64,000 bases of DNA from Streptomyces bungoensis (GTDB lineage Bacteria; Actinomycetota; Actinomycetes; Streptomycetales; Streptomycetaceae): assembly GCF_001514215.1 (NCBI RefSeq), contig NZ_KQ948853.1, forward strand, positions 31,142 to 95,141, read 5' to 3'. Numbering within the stretch: the first letter of the stretch is position 1; every line of letters starts with the position of its first letter. Below are positions 1 to 9,037 of the stretch, in pieces. The notes under the pieces were generated by a model that made no database searches, was not told where the DNA came from, and saw only the letters and a list, made by a program, of their open reading frames with translations. A program made the position numbers and the translations under genes.

Positions 1-195
1 CACGGCGTCGGCCGACTGGGGCCGCTGGACCGCCTGCTGGAGGTCCTTGCCGACCTGGTCGTACACCTTCCCCTGGACGATGAACCAGCACGTCACCGAC
101 ACCGCCGCCACCGCGAACGCCACCGCCGCCGCCACCAGGACGGCGAGGCGGGCCCGCAGGGGCAGCGCCCGGTAGCGGCGCACCAGACCGGTCAC
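1..195 (-). CDS. Sensor histidine kinase, N-terminal fragment (MprB-like)
   Basis: Only the first 65 codons lie in the window. The protein opens with a basic stretch ([20 protein letters not shown]) and a hydrophobic helix at about residues 15-40, as in membrane sensor kinases; the catalytic domains are beyond the left edge. The GTG start at 195-193 overlaps the TGA of the upstream response regulator (192-194), so the two are translationally coupled. The order protease, regulator, kinase resembles mycobacterial pepD-mprA-mprB, which suggests an envelope-stress sensor. The kinase identity is inferred from position and topology, because no kinase motif is visible. Confidence 0.8.
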   Translation of the reverse strand, partial: MTGLVRRYRALPLRARLAVLVAAAVAFAVAAVSVTCWFIVQGKVYDQVGKDLQQAVQRPQSADAV

Positions 196-929
196 TCCGC
201 GCCGCCCTGCCGGAGCACGTAGCCGACGCCCCGCACGGTGTGCACCAGGCGGGGCTCACCGCCCGCCTCGGTCTTGCGGCGCAGGTACATCACGTAGACG
301 TCCAGGGAGTTGGACGAGGGTTCGAAGTCGAAGCCCCAGACGGCCTTGAGGATCTGCTCCCGGGTGAGGACCTGGCGCGGGTGGGCCAGGAACATCTCCA
401 GCAGCGTGAACTCCGTCCGGGTCAGCTCGACCCGCCGGCCGCCGCGGGTGACCTCGCGGGTCGCGAGGTCCATGCGCAGGTCGCCGAAGGTGAGCGCCTC
501 GTCCCGCTGGGCCTCGGCGGAGCCCACGGCGGCCGCGTAGGAGCTGCGGCGCAGCAGCGCGCGGATCCGGGCGAACAGCTCGTCCAGTTCGAACGGCTTG
601 ACCAGGTAGTCGTCCGCGCCCGCGTCGAGCCCGGTGACCCGGTCGCCCACGGTGTCGCGGGCGGTCAGCATGAGGATCGGGAGGGTGTCCCCGGCGCCCC
701 GGATGCGGCGGGCCGCCGTCAGGCCGTCCATCCTGGGCATCTGGATGTCCAGGACGATCAGGTCCGGCTGGTAGGCGCCGGCCTTGACCAGCGCGTCCGC
801 GCCGTCGACGGCGACCTCGGTGTCGTACCCCTCGAAGGCGAGGCTGCGCTGGAGCGCCTCGCGTACGGCGGGCTCGTCGTCGACGATCAGGATGCGCTGG
901 GGGTCACGGTCGCCTTCGGCGGGGCTCAT
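192..929 (-). CDS. OmpR-family response regulator (MprA-like)
   Basis: This 245-residue protein has a receiver domain at about 12-125 and a winged-helix DNA-binding domain at about 145-240. The receiver has the acidic pair D17/D18, phosphoacceptor D61 (VLDIQMP) and K111 (LVKPF). It is the partner of the kinase that starts inside its stop codon. The neighbouring small gene and membrane protease are on the same strand, which mirrors the mycobacterial pepD locus where MprA controls the protease gene. The target site may be the 19-bp direct repeat upstream of the protease. Family assignment is firm; the MprA-type role is inference from gene order. Confidence 0.93.
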   Translation of the reverse strand: MSPAEGDRDPQRILIVDDEPAVREALQRSLAFEGYDTEVAVDGADALVKAGAYQPDLIVLDIQMPRMDGLTAARRIRGAGDTLPILMLTARDTVGDRVTGLDAGADDYLVKPFELDELFARIRALLRRSSYAAAVGSAEAQRDEALTFGDLRMDLATREVTRGGRRVELTRTEFTLLEMFLAHPRQVLTREQILKAVWGFDFEPSSNSLDVYVMYLRRKTEAGGEPRLVHTVRGVGYVLRQGGAE

Positions 930-1019
930 CGCTCGCGGTTCCTCGGGGTGCGGTGGGTCGGGTGGCCGGGGTGTCTCTCAGCGTCGCACGTTTCCGGGCC
1001 GGGAGGCGGGCGGCCGGGC

Positions 1020-1286
1020 TCAGACGCCCAGTGCGCTCAGGCTCTTCATCGCGCCCAGCCGGTGGACGGTGCTGAGGCGGTGCAGCGGCACCTTGCGGCG
1101 GTGCGGGCGGTCGGCGGAGGTGCGCAGGCCCATCAGCTCGGGGACCTGGGCGACCTCGGGGGCGCGCGGGGCGGGCGCCGGGGCCGGGGCGGTGGCCGGG
1201 GCGTGCAGCTCGTGCGCCACCGCCAGGGCCAGGGTGAGGGCGGCCGGACCGCCTGCGGGAACCGTGTGCGAGACCTTCTTGATCAT
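1020..1286 (-). CDS. Small basic hypothetical protein
   Basis: An 88-residue frame lies between the response regulator and the protease on the same strand. Its ATG has GGGAG about six bases upstream, which supports real translation. The protein begins MIKKVSH, has a mildly hydrophobic stretch at about 12-25, a short Ala-Pro repeat, then a basic Arg/His-rich tail ending MKSLSALGV. I do not recognise a family. Position in the presumed stress module suggests co-transcription with the protease, 41 bases upstream. It could be a small membrane-associated accessory factor or a rapidly evolving product of no clear function. Confidence 0.5.
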   Translation of the reverse strand: MIKKVSHTVPAGGPAALTLALAVAHELHAPATAPAPAPAPRAPEVAQVPELMGLRTSADRPHRRKVPLHRLSTVHRLGAMKSLSALGV

Positions 1287-1327
1287 GGCGTACTCCCTGC
1301 TGGTGGAACGGCCGGCCGGCGGCCGGG

Positions 1328-2368
1328 CTAGCTGGACGAACCCGAACGCAGCTTGGCCAGGTCGGACTTGACGGTGTTGACGGGGATCGCGAAGCCGAGT
1401 CCGACGCTGCCCGCGTCGGAGGACGAGGAGGACTGCTGACTCGACGAGTACATCGCGGAGTTGATGCCGATGACGTTGCCGTTGGCGTCGATCAGCGCGC
1501 CCCCGGAGTTGCCGGGGTTGAGCGAGGCGTCCGTCTGGATCGCCTTGTACGTCGTCGTGGAGGATCCGGTGTCGCCGTTGAACTGGCGGCCGCCGAACTG
1601 GAACGGCCACTGGCCGTCGCCGCCCTGGCCCTGCCCCTGGTTCTCGTCCGTGGAGACGGTGACGTCCCGGTCGAGCGCGGAGACGATGCCGCTGGTGACG
1701 GTGCCGGTCAGGCCCTCGGGGGAGCCGATCGCCACGACGCTGTCGCCGACCTGGACGTTCCCGGAGTCGCCGAGCGACGCCGGTGTGAGCCCGGAGACGC
1801 CCTTGACCTTGAGCAGGGCGAGGTCCTTGGAGCTGTCGGTGCCGACGACCTCGGCGGCGCGGCTCCTGCCGTCGCTGGTGCGCACCTTGATCGAGGTGGC
1901 GCCGGCGACGACGTGGTTGTTGGTGACGATCTCGCCGCCGGAGGTGATGATCACGCCGGAGCCGGTGGACGAGCCGGTGCCGAGGGTGGCGTTGACCTCC
2001 ACCACGCTGGGGCTGACCGCGGCGGCGATCGCGGCGACGTCGCCCCGCTTGCTCGACGGCACCACCGGGGTGGCCGCGCCGGTGGAGGCGACCGTGTCCT
2101 GGCCGGCCAGCTCCTGGAAGGCGTACGCCGTGCCGCCGCCGACCGCCGCCGCGACGATCGCCACCGCCGCGAGCAGCGCCACCGGTCCCCGGGGACGCTT
2201 CCGGGCGGGCCGCGGGGCCGGCTCGGGTGCCGCGACCGCCGTCGCAGGACCGTACGGCGGCGGGGGCGGCCACTCCGGATTCACGGGAGCGGAGTGGCCG
2301 GGCTGAGCGTAGGTACCCTCATGGTTCTCGTACTCGAACTCGCCGCTGCGGCGGATGCTCTCGGTCAT
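1328..2368 (-). CDS. Membrane-anchored trypsin-like (HtrA-type) serine protease lacking a PDZ domain
   Basis: This 346-residue protein has a Pro-rich cytoplasmic N-terminus (about 1-60), one transmembrane helix (about 61-83) and an extracytoplasmic trypsin-like domain. The catalytic triad is visible as H152 (TNNHVV), D182 (SSKDLALL) and S288 (NPGNSGGALID). HtrA/PepD relatives normally add a PDZ domain of roughly 90 residues; this one ends 14 residues after GFAIPVNTV with a Ser-rich tail, so it has none. It probably degrades misfolded exported proteins. The adjacent two-component genes and the direct repeat at 2400-2418 suggest stress-induced expression. The start has a GGGGGA site upstream. 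Confidence 0.93.
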   Translation of the reverse strand: MTESIRRSGEFEYENHEGTYAQPGHSAPVNPEWPPPPPYGPATAVAAPEPAPRPARKRPRGPVALLAAVAIVAAAVGGGTAYAFQELAGQDTVASTGAATPVVPSSKRGDVAAIAAAVSPSVVEVNATLGTGSSTGSGVIITSGGEIVTNNHVVAGATSIKVRTSDGRSRAAEVVGTDSSKDLALLKVKGVSGLTPASLGDSGNVQVGDSVVAIGSPEGLTGTVTSGIVSALDRDVTVSTDENQGQGQGGDGQWPFQFGGRQFNGDTGSSTTTYKAIQTDASLNPGNSGGALIDANGNVIGINSAMYSSSQQSSSSSDAGSVGLGFAIPVNTVKSDLAKLRSGSSS

Positions 2369-2399
2369 GACAAACAGAGTCCCCCGCGACCATGAGAGC

Positions 2400-2418
2400 T
2401 TCCTGAGTGCTCCCTGAG
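2400..2418 (-). promoter_or_regulatory. Putative MprA-type direct-repeat box upstream of the protease
   Basis: On the minus strand two 8-base direct repeats, CTCAGGGA and CTCAGGAA, are separated by three bases. They span 19 bp and end 32 bases upstream of the protease ATG. Mycobacterial MprA is known to recognise a 19-bp site made of two loosely conserved 8-bp direct repeats. The geometry is seen directly; regulator assignment is inference. Confidence 0.5.
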
Positions 2419-2485
2419 AAGCCCGGCAGAACCTTGTTTGCCCGATATGAAGACGCGTGCCGAAGCCGGCCGGGCGCCCCCGGGA

Positions 2486-3508
2486 TCAGGCGCAGCCGCA
2501 GGACGTGCGGACCACCAGGCGGGACGGGAACGTCTTCAGGCGCTCGCGGCGGGAGCCCGCCACGCGCAGGCCGTCGTCCAGGACCAGGTCGACCGCCGCG
2601 CGGGCCATCGCCGAGCGGTCCGAGGCGACGGTGGTCAGGGGCGGGTCGGCGAGCGCCGCCTCCTTGATGTCGTCGAACCCGGCCACCGCCAGCTCGCCGG
2701 GCACGTCGATGCGCAGCTCGCGGGCGGCCCGGAGCACGCCGATGGCCTGGTCGTCGGTGGAGCAGAAGACCGCCCGCGGGCGGTCGGGGCGGGAGAGGAA
2801 CTCCAGGGCGACGCGGTAGGCGTCGTAGCGGTTGTAGGGCGCCTCGAACAGCCGGCCCTCGGTGGTCAGGCCCGCCTCCGCCATGGCCCGCTTCCAGCCC
2901 TCGACGTGGTCGGAGACCGGGTCGCCGACGGCCGGCGTCTGCGCCGTACCGCCCATGCAGGCGACGTACTCGTACCCGTGCTCCAGCAGGTGGCGGACGG
3001 CGAGCTGGGCGCCGCCCAGGTCGTCGGTGACGACGGCGACGTCGTCGATGGCCTCCGGGCGCTCGTGCAGCAGCACCACCCGGGCGTCCCAGGCCTCGAT
3101 CTCGGCGGCCGCGAGGTCGTTCAGGGCGTGCGAGACGAGGATGAGCCCGGAGACCCGCATGCCGAGGAAGGCGCGCAGGTAGTGCACCTCGCGCTCGCCG
3201 ATGTAGTCGGTGTTGCCGACCAGGACCATCTTCCCGCGCTCGGAGGCGGCCTGCTCGACCGCGTGCGCCATCTCGCCGAAGAACGGCTGGCGGGCGTCGG
3301 GGATGATGAGGCCTATGAGGTCGGTGCGGCGCGAGGCCATGGCCTGGGCGACCCGGTCGGGCCGGTACCCCAGCTCCTTGATCGCCGCGAGGACACGCTC
3401 GCGCGTGGCCGGGGCGACCGGCCGGGGTCCGTTGTTGATGACGTAACTGACGACGGCTGTGGAGGTTCCGGCCAGCCGTGCCACGTCATCGCGAGTCACC
3501 TTCGCCAC
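2486..3508 (-). CDS. LacI-family transcriptional regulator
   Basis: This 340-residue protein has an N-terminal LacI helix-turn-helix ([20 protein letters not shown], about 5-24) with the hinge helix region to about residue 60. A periplasmic-binding-protein-like effector domain follows. The C-terminal segment [20 protein letters not shown] is typical of the LacI/GalR effector fold. It is predicted to repress a sugar or metabolite gene set, but no transport or catabolic operon adjoins it, so the ligand cannot be named. It lies tail-to-head with glnR's 3' end, which has its own transcription. The C-terminus is unusually Cys-rich (CGCA). Confidence 0.93.
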   Translation of the reverse strand: MAKVTRDDVARLAGTSTAVVSYVINNGPRPVAPATRERVLAAIKELGYRPDRVAQAMASRRTDLIGLIIPDARQPFFGEMAHAVEQAASERGKMVLVGNTDYIGEREVHYLRAFLGMRVSGLILVSHALNDLAAAEIEAWDARVVLLHERPEAIDDVAVVTDDLGGAQLAVRHLLEHGYEYVACMGGTAQTPAVGDPVSDHVEGWKRAMAEAGLTTEGRLFEAPYNRYDAYRVALEFLSRPDRPRAVFCSTDDQAIGVLRAARELRIDVPGELAVAGFDDIKEAALADPPLTTVASDRSAMARAAVDLVLDDGLRVAGSRRERLKTFPSRLVVRTSCGCA

Positions 3509-3604
3509 GCGCGGAGTCTACGCGGATGGACCCGCGCTGGGCAGGGCGTATCGCATGCCGGGCGGTGCCGGGCGGAAGGGGGCCGCGCGCCGCCCGGCGG
3601 CCGG

Positions 3605-4393
3605 TCAGGCGTCCGCGTGGAGCTCGGAGCCGTCCCGCAGCGCAGACGTGTCCGCATCTTCCGGCTTTGTCCGGTCCTTCTTGGCCTTCGCCTCGTCCAC
3701 GGACCTCTCGGACCGGTCGCCCTTCTCGGGCGTAACGAATCGATAACCGACGTTCCGGACGGTTCCGATCAGCGACTCGTGCTCCGGGCCGAGCTTGGCG
3801 CGCAGCCGCCGTACGTGCACGTCCACCGTCCGCGTGCCGCCGAAGTAGTCGTAGCCCCAGACCTCCTGCAGCAGCTGGGCGCGGGTGAAGACCCGGCCGG
3901 GGTGCTGCGCGAGGTACTTGAGCAGCTCGAACTCCTTGAACGTGAGGTCCAGGACCCGGCCCTTGAGCTTGGCCGAGTAGGTCGCCTCGTCCACCGACAG
4001 GTCGCCGTTGCGGATCTCCATGGGGGAGTCGTCGGCCGTGATCTGCTGCCGGCCCATGGCCAGCCGCAGCCGGGCCTCCACCTCGGCGGGGCCGGCGGTG
4101 TCCAGCAGGACGTCGTCGATGCCCCAGTCGGCGGTGACGGCGGCGAGGCCGCCCTCGGTGACGACGAGCAGGAGCGGGCAGCCGGGGCCGGTGGAGCGCA
4201 GCAGCTGGCACAGGCTGCGCACCTGCGGCAGGTCGCGGCGGCCGTCGACGAGGATCACGTCGGCGCCCGGCGTGTCGACGAGCGCGGGCCCCTCGGCGGG
4301 GGCGACCCGCACGTTGTGCAGCAGCAGTCCGAGTGCGGGGAGCACCTCCGTCGACGGCTGGAGGGCGTTGGTCAGGAGCAGCAGAGAACTCAT
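3605..4393 (-). CDS. glnR: Nitrogen-assimilation regulator GlnR (atypical OmpR-family)
   Basis: This 262-residue regulator begins [20 protein letters not shown], the characteristic GlnR start, and has an atypical receiver (1-115) followed by a winged-helix domain (about 125-225). The receiver lacks the usual N-terminal DD acidic pair but keeps D50 (ILVDG). This fits the known view of GlnR as a phosphorylation-independent dimer. The tail after residue 228 is charged and Lys-rich. Known targets in streptomycetes include glnA, amtB-glnK-glnD and nirB. A GAGGAGG ribosome site precedes the ATG. No kinase is adjacent, as expected for an orphan regulator. Confidence 0.96.
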   Translation of the reverse strand: MSSLLLLTNALQPSTEVLPALGLLLHNVRVAPAEGPALVDTPGADVILVDGRRDLPQVRSLCQLLRSTGPGCPLLLVVTEGGLAAVTADWGIDDVLLDTAGPAEVEARLRLAMGRQQITADDSPMEIRNGDLSVDEATYSAKLKGRVLDLTFKEFELLKYLAQHPGRVFTRAQLLQEVWGYDYFGGTRTVDVHVRRLRAKLGPEHESLIGTVRNVGYRFVTPEKGDRSERSVDEAKAKKDRTKPEDADTSALRDGSELHADA

Positions 4394-4573
4394 ACGTCTG
4401 GTTCCTCCTCGGTCCCTGCGAGGACGTGTGCGATACGGCACTGCCTGCGATCCCGAGAGCCCCGTACACCCGCGGTCACCTGAGGTTTCCCGCTTCGTAT
4501 ACAACGCTTCCGAAAGCACAAAAGGACCCGGGGGCTTCACTGCCCGAGTCCTCTGCCCAGCAGAATAGCCCAC

Positions 4574-5461
4574 ATGAGCAACGGTCCGGCAGGTCATGTG
4601 GCACGTTCCACCGTTCGTCCGCATCCCGAGACGTGCGGACGGGCCCGTATCCGGACGTTTCTGCGCACGGCCGACGGTGTGGCCATCGATTCCGTATACG
4701 ATCCCGGCGCCGCCGTATACGACCGGTCCGCGAGCGCGCCCGCGACCCCGCCGGACATCTCCCAGACGGCCTGCCGCGGCCCGGTGTTCGTGGTCGCCCA
4801 CGGCTTCACCGGCGACGTGGACCGGCCGCACGTGCGCCGGGTGGCCGCGCGGCTGGCTCGGTACGGCGCCGTCGTCACCTTCTCCTTCCGGGGCCACGGC
4901 CGCTCCGGCGGCCGGTCCACGGTCGGCGACAAGGAGGTGCTGGACCTGGCCGCCGCCGTGGAGTGGGCGCGCGGCCTCGGGCACGCGCGCGTGGTGACCG
5001 TCGGCTTCTCCATGGGCGGCTCGGTGGTGCTGCGGCACGCGGCGCTCCACCCCGGCACGGCCGACGCGGTGGTCTCGGTCAGCGCCCCCGCCCGCTGGTA
5101 CTACCGCGGCACGGCCCCCATGCGCCGGCTGCACTGGCTGGTCACCCGGCCGGCGGGCCGCCTGGTCGGCCGCTACGGCTTCCGCACCCGCATCCACCAC
5201 CGCGACTGGGACCCCGTGCCGCTCTCCCCGGTGCAGGCGGCCGCGCGGATCGCCCCGGCCCCGCTGCTCGTCGTGCACGGCGACCGGGACGGCTACTTCC
5301 CCCTGGACCACCCCCGGATGCTGGCCGAGGCCGCCGGTGAGCACGGCGAGCTCTGGGTGGAGCAGGGCATGGGCCACGCCGAGAACGCGGCCGCGGACGC
5401 CCTGCTGGACCGGATCGGCGCCTGGGCGCTCGGCCGCCCCGGTTCCGGCGCCGCTTCGTGA
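4574..5461 (+). CDS. Alpha/beta-fold hydrolase
   Basis: This 295-residue protein has the alpha/beta-hydrolase core: oxyanion region HGFTGD (about 76-81), nucleophile elbow GFSMGGS with Ser146, acid HGDRDG (D237 or D239) and His268 (GMGHAEN). It has no signal peptide, so it is cytoplasmic. Substrate is unknown; the family covers lipases, esterases and thioesterases. It is divergent from glnR across a 180-base gap and is followed 67 bases later by the MoaD-like gene. The first 35 residues are poorly conserved in type, so the start could lie downstream. Confidence 0.9.
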   Translation: MSNGPAGHVARSTVRPHPETCGRARIRTFLRTADGVAIDSVYDPGAAVYDRSASAPATPPDISQTACRGPVFVVAHGFTGDVDRPHVRRVAARLARYGAVVTFSFRGHGRSGGRSTVGDKEVLDLAAAVEWARGLGHARVVTVGFSMGGSVVLRHAALHPGTADAVVSVSAPARWYYRGTAPMRRLHWLVTRPAGRLVGRYGFRTRIHHRDWDPVPLSPVQAAARIAPAPLLVVHGDRDGYFPLDHPRMLAEAAGEHGELWVEQGMGHAENAAADALLDRIGAWALGRPGSGAAS

Positions 5462-5528
5462 ACGGCCCGCCGGGTGCCTTAGCCTGATCGCGTCCGTCCT
5501 TCTCTCCTGCCGTCGAGCGAGGAACCAG

Positions 5529-5783
5529 ATGCCCAAGGTCACGGTCCGCTACTGGGCCGCTGCCAAGGCCGCGGCCGGGATCGCCGAGGAGCCCTGCGAC
5601 GCGGTGACGCTCGCCGAGGCGCTCGCCGCGGTGCGCGAGCGGCACCCCGGGGAACTCCCGCGCGTCCTGCGGCGATGCTCCTTCCTCGTCGACGGCGACC
5701 CCGTGGGCACGCGCCCGCATGAGACGGTACGGCTGGCCGAGGGCGGCACGGTCGAGGTGCTCCCGCCGTTCGCAGGAGGATGA
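5529..5783 (+). CDS. MoaD/ThiS-family sulfur-carrier protein
   Basis: This 84-residue ubiquitin-fold protein ends in PPFAGG. The terminal Gly-Gly is the adenylation and thiocarboxylation site of MoaD/ThiS carriers. The sequence runs [15 protein letters not shown] at the start and VLPPFAGG at the end, the pattern of MoaD. It probably donates sulfur for molybdopterin or another sulfur-containing product; the activating enzyme is not in the window. GAGG lies just upstream of the ATG. The next gene starts four bases after its stop, so the two are probably co-transcribed. Confidence 0.9.
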   Translation: MPKVTVRYWAAAKAAAGIAEEPCDAVTLAEALAAVRERHPGELPRVLRRCSFLVDGDPVGTRPHETVRLAEGGTVEVLPPFAGG

Positions 5784-5787
5784 GGCG

Positions 5788-6978
5788 ATGAGCGAGCCGT
5801 ACCAGAGCGGCCCGTACGACCCCTACGACCCCCACCGGCAGGCCGGTGCCGCCGGTCCGTGGCAGGGGTACGACCAGCAGGCCCCGCCCGGCCACGACCC
5901 CCAGCTCACCCAGCAGTGGCAGGGACAGACCTGGGAGACCCAGAGCCACCCGCAGACACCGGCCGCCCCCGAGACGGCGTACCTGCCGCCGCGCGACAAC
6001 CCGTACCAGGCGCAGCAGCAGCACTTCGCGGATCCGTACGCGCAGCCGCAGGCCCAGCCGTACGCGCAGCCGCACGCCCCGCAGCCCCGGACCGCGCAGC
6101 CGTACGCGCAGCCGCAGCCGCAGCCCGAGCCCGCCACCGCGCCGGGACACGGGCCCGGTGCCGGTCCCGGCCCCGAGGCCGCCCCGGACTACGGTCCCGC
6201 GACGCTCGTCGGGAACGCCCGCATCACCGACGCCCAGCGGGCCCGCCTCGAGGGCCGCTCCCCGGTCATCGAGCCCGGGATGCAGCCGGCGCTGCTCACC
6301 GCCGTGCTCGGCCTGCTGCTGGCCGTGACGGCCCCCGCCGCCCCGTACGCCCTCGTCGTCCCGCTGGTGCTGCTCCAGGCCGTGACGGCGGCGGGCTGGT
6401 TCCGTCTGAACGGCATGTGGCCCGCCCGGCAGGGCATCGCGCTGGCCTTCGCGGGCGCGCTGACCGCGGACGTGGCGGTGCTGGCCGCGGGCCGCGACCA
6501 CGCCCCCGCCGCGATCCTCGGCCCCCTCGGCGCCTGGGTCCTGCTGTCGCTGGTGCTGCAGCTGCGCTCGCACGCCTCACCGGACGAGCGGATGTACGGC
6601 CTGATGGCGACGGTCGCGTCCACGGCGCTGTCCGTCCTGGCCACCGGCTACCTGGGCGCCGGCCCGCACGCGGTCTCCGTCGGCGCGGCCGCGGTCGCGG
6701 TCGCCGTCCTGGCGCGGGCGCTGCCGCTGCCGACCCCGGTCTCGGTGGTGGTCTCGCTGCTGGCCGCCGCCGGCGCGGGGATCGCCGTGGGCGGCATGAC
6801 GGGCCTGGGCGCCAAGGGCGCGCTGCTGGGCGGTGCGGCCGCCGCCTGCGCCCTGATCGGCCACCGCGTCGCGAGCTACGACTACCCGTCCCGCTTCGTC
6901 CACTTCACCGCGGGCGTCGCCCTGCCCCTGTCGGCGGCGGCACCGGTGGTGTGGGTGCTGGGGAGGGCGCTGGGCTGA
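5788..6978 (+). CDS. Conserved multi-pass membrane protein with Gln/Pro/Tyr-rich N-terminus
   Basis: This 396-residue protein has a low-complexity cytoplasmic region (about 1-155). That region is rich in Gln, Pro and Tyr and holds repeated YAQPQ/YAQPH motifs. From residue about 170 a series of seven to nine hydrophobic helices follows to the C-terminus. It follows the MoaD-like gene by four bases. I recognise it only as a streptomycete conserved membrane protein; no enzymatic motif is visible. The disordered tail could be a protein-interaction platform, but that is speculative. Confidence 0.88.
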   Translation: MSEPYQSGPYDPYDPHRQAGAAGPWQGYDQQAPPGHDPQLTQQWQGQTWETQSHPQTPAAPETAYLPPRDNPYQAQQQHFADPYAQPQAQPYAQPHAPQPRTAQPYAQPQPQPEPATAPGHGPGAGPGPEAAPDYGPATLVGNARITDAQRARLEGRSPVIEPGMQPALLTAVLGLLLAVTAPAAPYALVVPLVLLQAVTAAGWFRLNGMWPARQGIALAFAGALTADVAVLAAGRDHAPAAILGPLGAWVLLSLVLQLRSHASPDERMYGLMATVASTALSVLATGYLGAGPHAVSVGAAAVAVAVLARALPLPTPVSVVVSLLAAAGAGIAVGGMTGLGAKGALLGGAAAACALIGHRVASYDYPSRFVHFTAGVALPLSAAAPVVWVLGRALG

Positions 6979-7096
6979 GTGCCCGCTGCCCCAGGCGGCT
7001 GATCTTCGGGGTTCTCGGGTAAGGGCCCGGTCCGTGGTGGCACACCTTCACCACCGATGGCCGCATCCGCGGTTTTCGGCAGCAGAAGGGAGCTCC

Positions 7097-7822
7097 ATGT
7101 TCGTCCACGCAGGCCGCCTGGTCCGCGCCGCACTGCTTGCCCTGCTTCTCACCGCTGCCGCAGCGACGCCCGCTCTGTCAGTGAGCCCTGCGACGACCCG
7201 TCCCGCCGAGGTCGCGAACGCGGCGACCGCGGCCCCGAAGGCTCCCTCGGCGGGCGTGGCGGTCATCTACCGGGTTTCGGGGGCACCGTACTACCGGGTC
7301 CACAATGCCCTCCTGCTGGAGGAGAGAGCCGGTGTGGGCATCAAGGTCGCTCACGTGGGAGTCTGGCCTGCCAACACGAAGAAGCCCCCTGTCCAGGAGT
7401 TCTGGGTCTGCAAGAACCCCCAGAGCGCAACCTGCCCGACCCCGAAGAGATCGAACTGGCGACTCGATTCGTACCGCAACTACTCGGCGCAGCCATGCCC
7501 CTCCAGTGGCGGCGTGACCTACTGCCCCGGCCCCTTCATCGCCTACAGGTCGTCAGCCGGCACCCACAACGGCGCGTTCGCGTGCTGGCGGCCCGCGAAC
7601 AGCACGACATGCAGCAAGACATGGCCGGGGGACAACAGGATCTACCAGAGCTCTGGCACGCTCCGGGTCCTGCACTACGCGAATCCGAACCCCCCGGCAC
7701 ATGCTCCCCACAACAACAGGGGCTCGTACGCGAACCATCCGGGAGACTTCAAGTTCCTGGTGCACACCGTCCCCGGCCCGGTGTCCGCGCAGCGGATCTG
7801 CTACCTGCGCGGTACGTGCTGA
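7097..7822 (+). CDS. Secreted hypothetical protein with eight cysteines in the mature region
   Basis: This 241-residue protein starts at the ATG preceded by AGAAGGGAG. The N-terminus MFVHAGRLVRAALLALLLTA with the following Ala-rich segment is a signal peptide, probably cleaved near residues 30-35. The mature part contains paired cysteines in short spacings (WVCKNP, ATCPTP, QPCPSS, TYCPGP, FACWRP, TTCSKT, RICYLRGTC), suggesting a disulfide-bonded extracellular protein. No enzyme motif or known fold was recognised. It stands alone between the membrane protein and a convergent regulator pair. Confidence 0.75.
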   Translation: MFVHAGRLVRAALLALLLTAAAATPALSVSPATTRPAEVANAATAAPKAPSAGVAVIYRVSGAPYYRVHNALLLEERAGVGIKVAHVGVWPANTKKPPVQEFWVCKNPQSATCPTPKRSNWRLDSYRNYSAQPCPSSGGVTYCPGPFIAYRSSAGTHNGAFACWRPANSTTCSKTWPGDNRIYQSSGTLRVLHYANPNPPAHAPHNNRGSYANHPGDFKFLVHTVPGPVSAQRICYLRGTC

Positions 7823-7840
7823 CCTCGCTGCTGCTCCGCG

Positions 7841-8047
7841 CTACTCCGCGCCCGCGCGCCTGAGGCCGTCCACGAAGGCGGCCCAGGCGCCGGCCCGGAA
7901 CACGAGGGCTCCGCGGGCGGGGGCCTTGCTGTCCCGGACGGGGACGACGGAGGGGATGTCGTCGGCGACTTCGAGGCAGTTGCCGCCGTCGGAGTTGCTG
8001 TAGCTGCTCTTGCGCCAGTCCGCGTCGCTCAGGTCGATGGCTCGCAC
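7841..8047 (-). CDS. DUF397 small protein
   Basis: This 68-residue protein has the DUF397 signature: WRKSSYSNSDGGNCLEVAD near the N-terminus, then VPVRDSKAP and a terminal segment AWAAFVDGLR. It begins at a GTG inside the 3' end of the upstream XRE regulator (19-base overlap), so it is translationally coupled. In streptomycetes DUF397 proteins are typically paired with DUF5753-type XRE regulators (WhiJ-like systems), many copies per genome. The pair usually works as a regulator and its small antagonist or partner. Which genes it controls here is unknown. Confidence 0.92.
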   Translation of the reverse strand: MRAIDLSDADWRKSSYSNSDGGNCLEVADDIPSVVPVRDSKAPARGALVFRAGAWAAFVDGLRRAGAE

Positions 8048-8871
8048 GGCACTTCCTCCAACATCCCCAGGATCAGCTTCTGTGACTCGGCCGAGGGCAG
8101 GGCCAGGTCGCGCACGGCATCATATGTGCGGTGGAAACGCTCGACCTTGCTTGGTTCGTCGATCAGTTCACCGCGTACGTCGTTCTCCGCATAGGCCACG
8201 GTACGGCCGTCCGGCAGCCTCAGGAACATGACGTCGGTACTGTCCAGGCCATGCAACCCGGAGCCGAACGGCAGGACGTGAAGGGAGATGTTCGGCTGCG
8301 CCGCAGCCTCCGCCAGGCGCTCCAGTTGCCTCCTCCACGCCCGTTGATCGCGCAACGAGTGGCGTAGGACCGCCTCGGAGAGGACGATGCGGAACGGCGG
8401 TGGGTCATCACCGTCCAGCACCTTCCGCCGTCCGGTGCGCGCCTCGACCTGCTGGTCCAGCTCGTCACCCTTGAGACCGCCCGCAGCGAGGGCTTCGCGC
8501 GCGTACTCGGCGGTCTGCAGAAGCCCGGGTGGCCTGCTCACGGAGTACTGCCACAGGCTGACCGCCTCGGCCTCGAGTTCCATGTAGCCCCGGTACTGCT
8601 CCTTGAACTGCGCCGGATCCGCCACCGCCAGCTCCCACAGCGTCACCAGCAACCCCGGTGTCCCGTAGAACTGGTCCAGCGCCTGGACGACCTCGGGGCC
8701 GCCCAGCGTCCGCCCGCTCTCCATCTTGCTGAACTGGGACGAGTCCCAACCGACCTCCTTCGCCAACTCCCGCAGGGACAGGCCGCGTTCGGTCCTCAGG
8801 CTTCGCAGCTCCTCGGTGAACCGCTCCCGCGGTTCCTGGCTCCGCCCCGTGATCACCAACCGCTGTGGCAT
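8029..8871 (-). CDS. XRE-family regulator with DUF5753 domain (WhiJ-like)
   Basis: This 280-residue protein has an N-terminal helix-turn-helix (LRSLRTERGLSLRELAKEVG, then DSSQFSKMESG, about 23-55). A DUF5753 effector domain follows, with PPGLLQTAEYAREAL in the middle. The ATG at 8871 is chosen because AGGAG lies five bases upstream; longer frames would run into the repeat-containing promoter. Three TTGAAT-containing repeats directly upstream (8881-8920) could be its own operator. The downstream DUF397 gene overlaps. The likely role is developmental or antibiotic-related regulation, as for WhiJ-type proteins. Confidence 0.92.
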   Translation of the reverse strand: MPQRLVITGRSQEPRERFTEELRSLRTERGLSLRELAKEVGWDSSQFSKMESGRTLGGPEVVQALDQFYGTPGLLVTLWELAVADPAQFKEQYRGYMELEAEAVSLWQYSVSRPPGLLQTAEYAREALAAGGLKGDELDQQVEARTGRRKVLDGDDPPPFRIVLSEAVLRHSLRDQRAWRRQLERLAEAAAQPNISLHVLPFGSGLHGLDSTDVMFLRLPDGRTVAYAENDVRGELIDEPSKVERFHRTYDAVRDLALPSAESQKLILGMLEEVPCEPST

Positions 8872-8880
8872 CGCGCTCCT

Positions 8881-8920
8881 GTTGAATTTGTTGAATGTGG
8901 CAGGCCCAGCGTTGAATTTG
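8881..8920 (-). promoter_or_regulatory. Repeated TTGAAT motif upstream of XRE gene
   Basis: The decamer GTTGAATTTG occurs at 8881-8890 and 8911-8920, exactly 30 bp apart, and a third TTGAAT lies at 8890-8895. In the XRE gene orientation they read CAAATTCAAC and end ten bases upstream of its ATG. They could form an autoregulatory operator. Repeats are directly seen; function is inference. Confidence 0.4.
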
Positions 8921-9037
8921 GGCCGCTCAGCAGCCCGAACGCCCTCTGCATGCGCCATGCTCTTGAGCACGCCGAACACAAAGCGTAGCTACACCGTAGC
9001 GCTGCGCACATGCGTTCAAGTGAAGGAGCTGGCCGCA

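Noticed and set aside
4394..4573. GlnR binding sites in the glnR/hydrolase divergent region
   Set aside because: No pair of GTnAC-type boxes with suitable spacing could be made out by eye.
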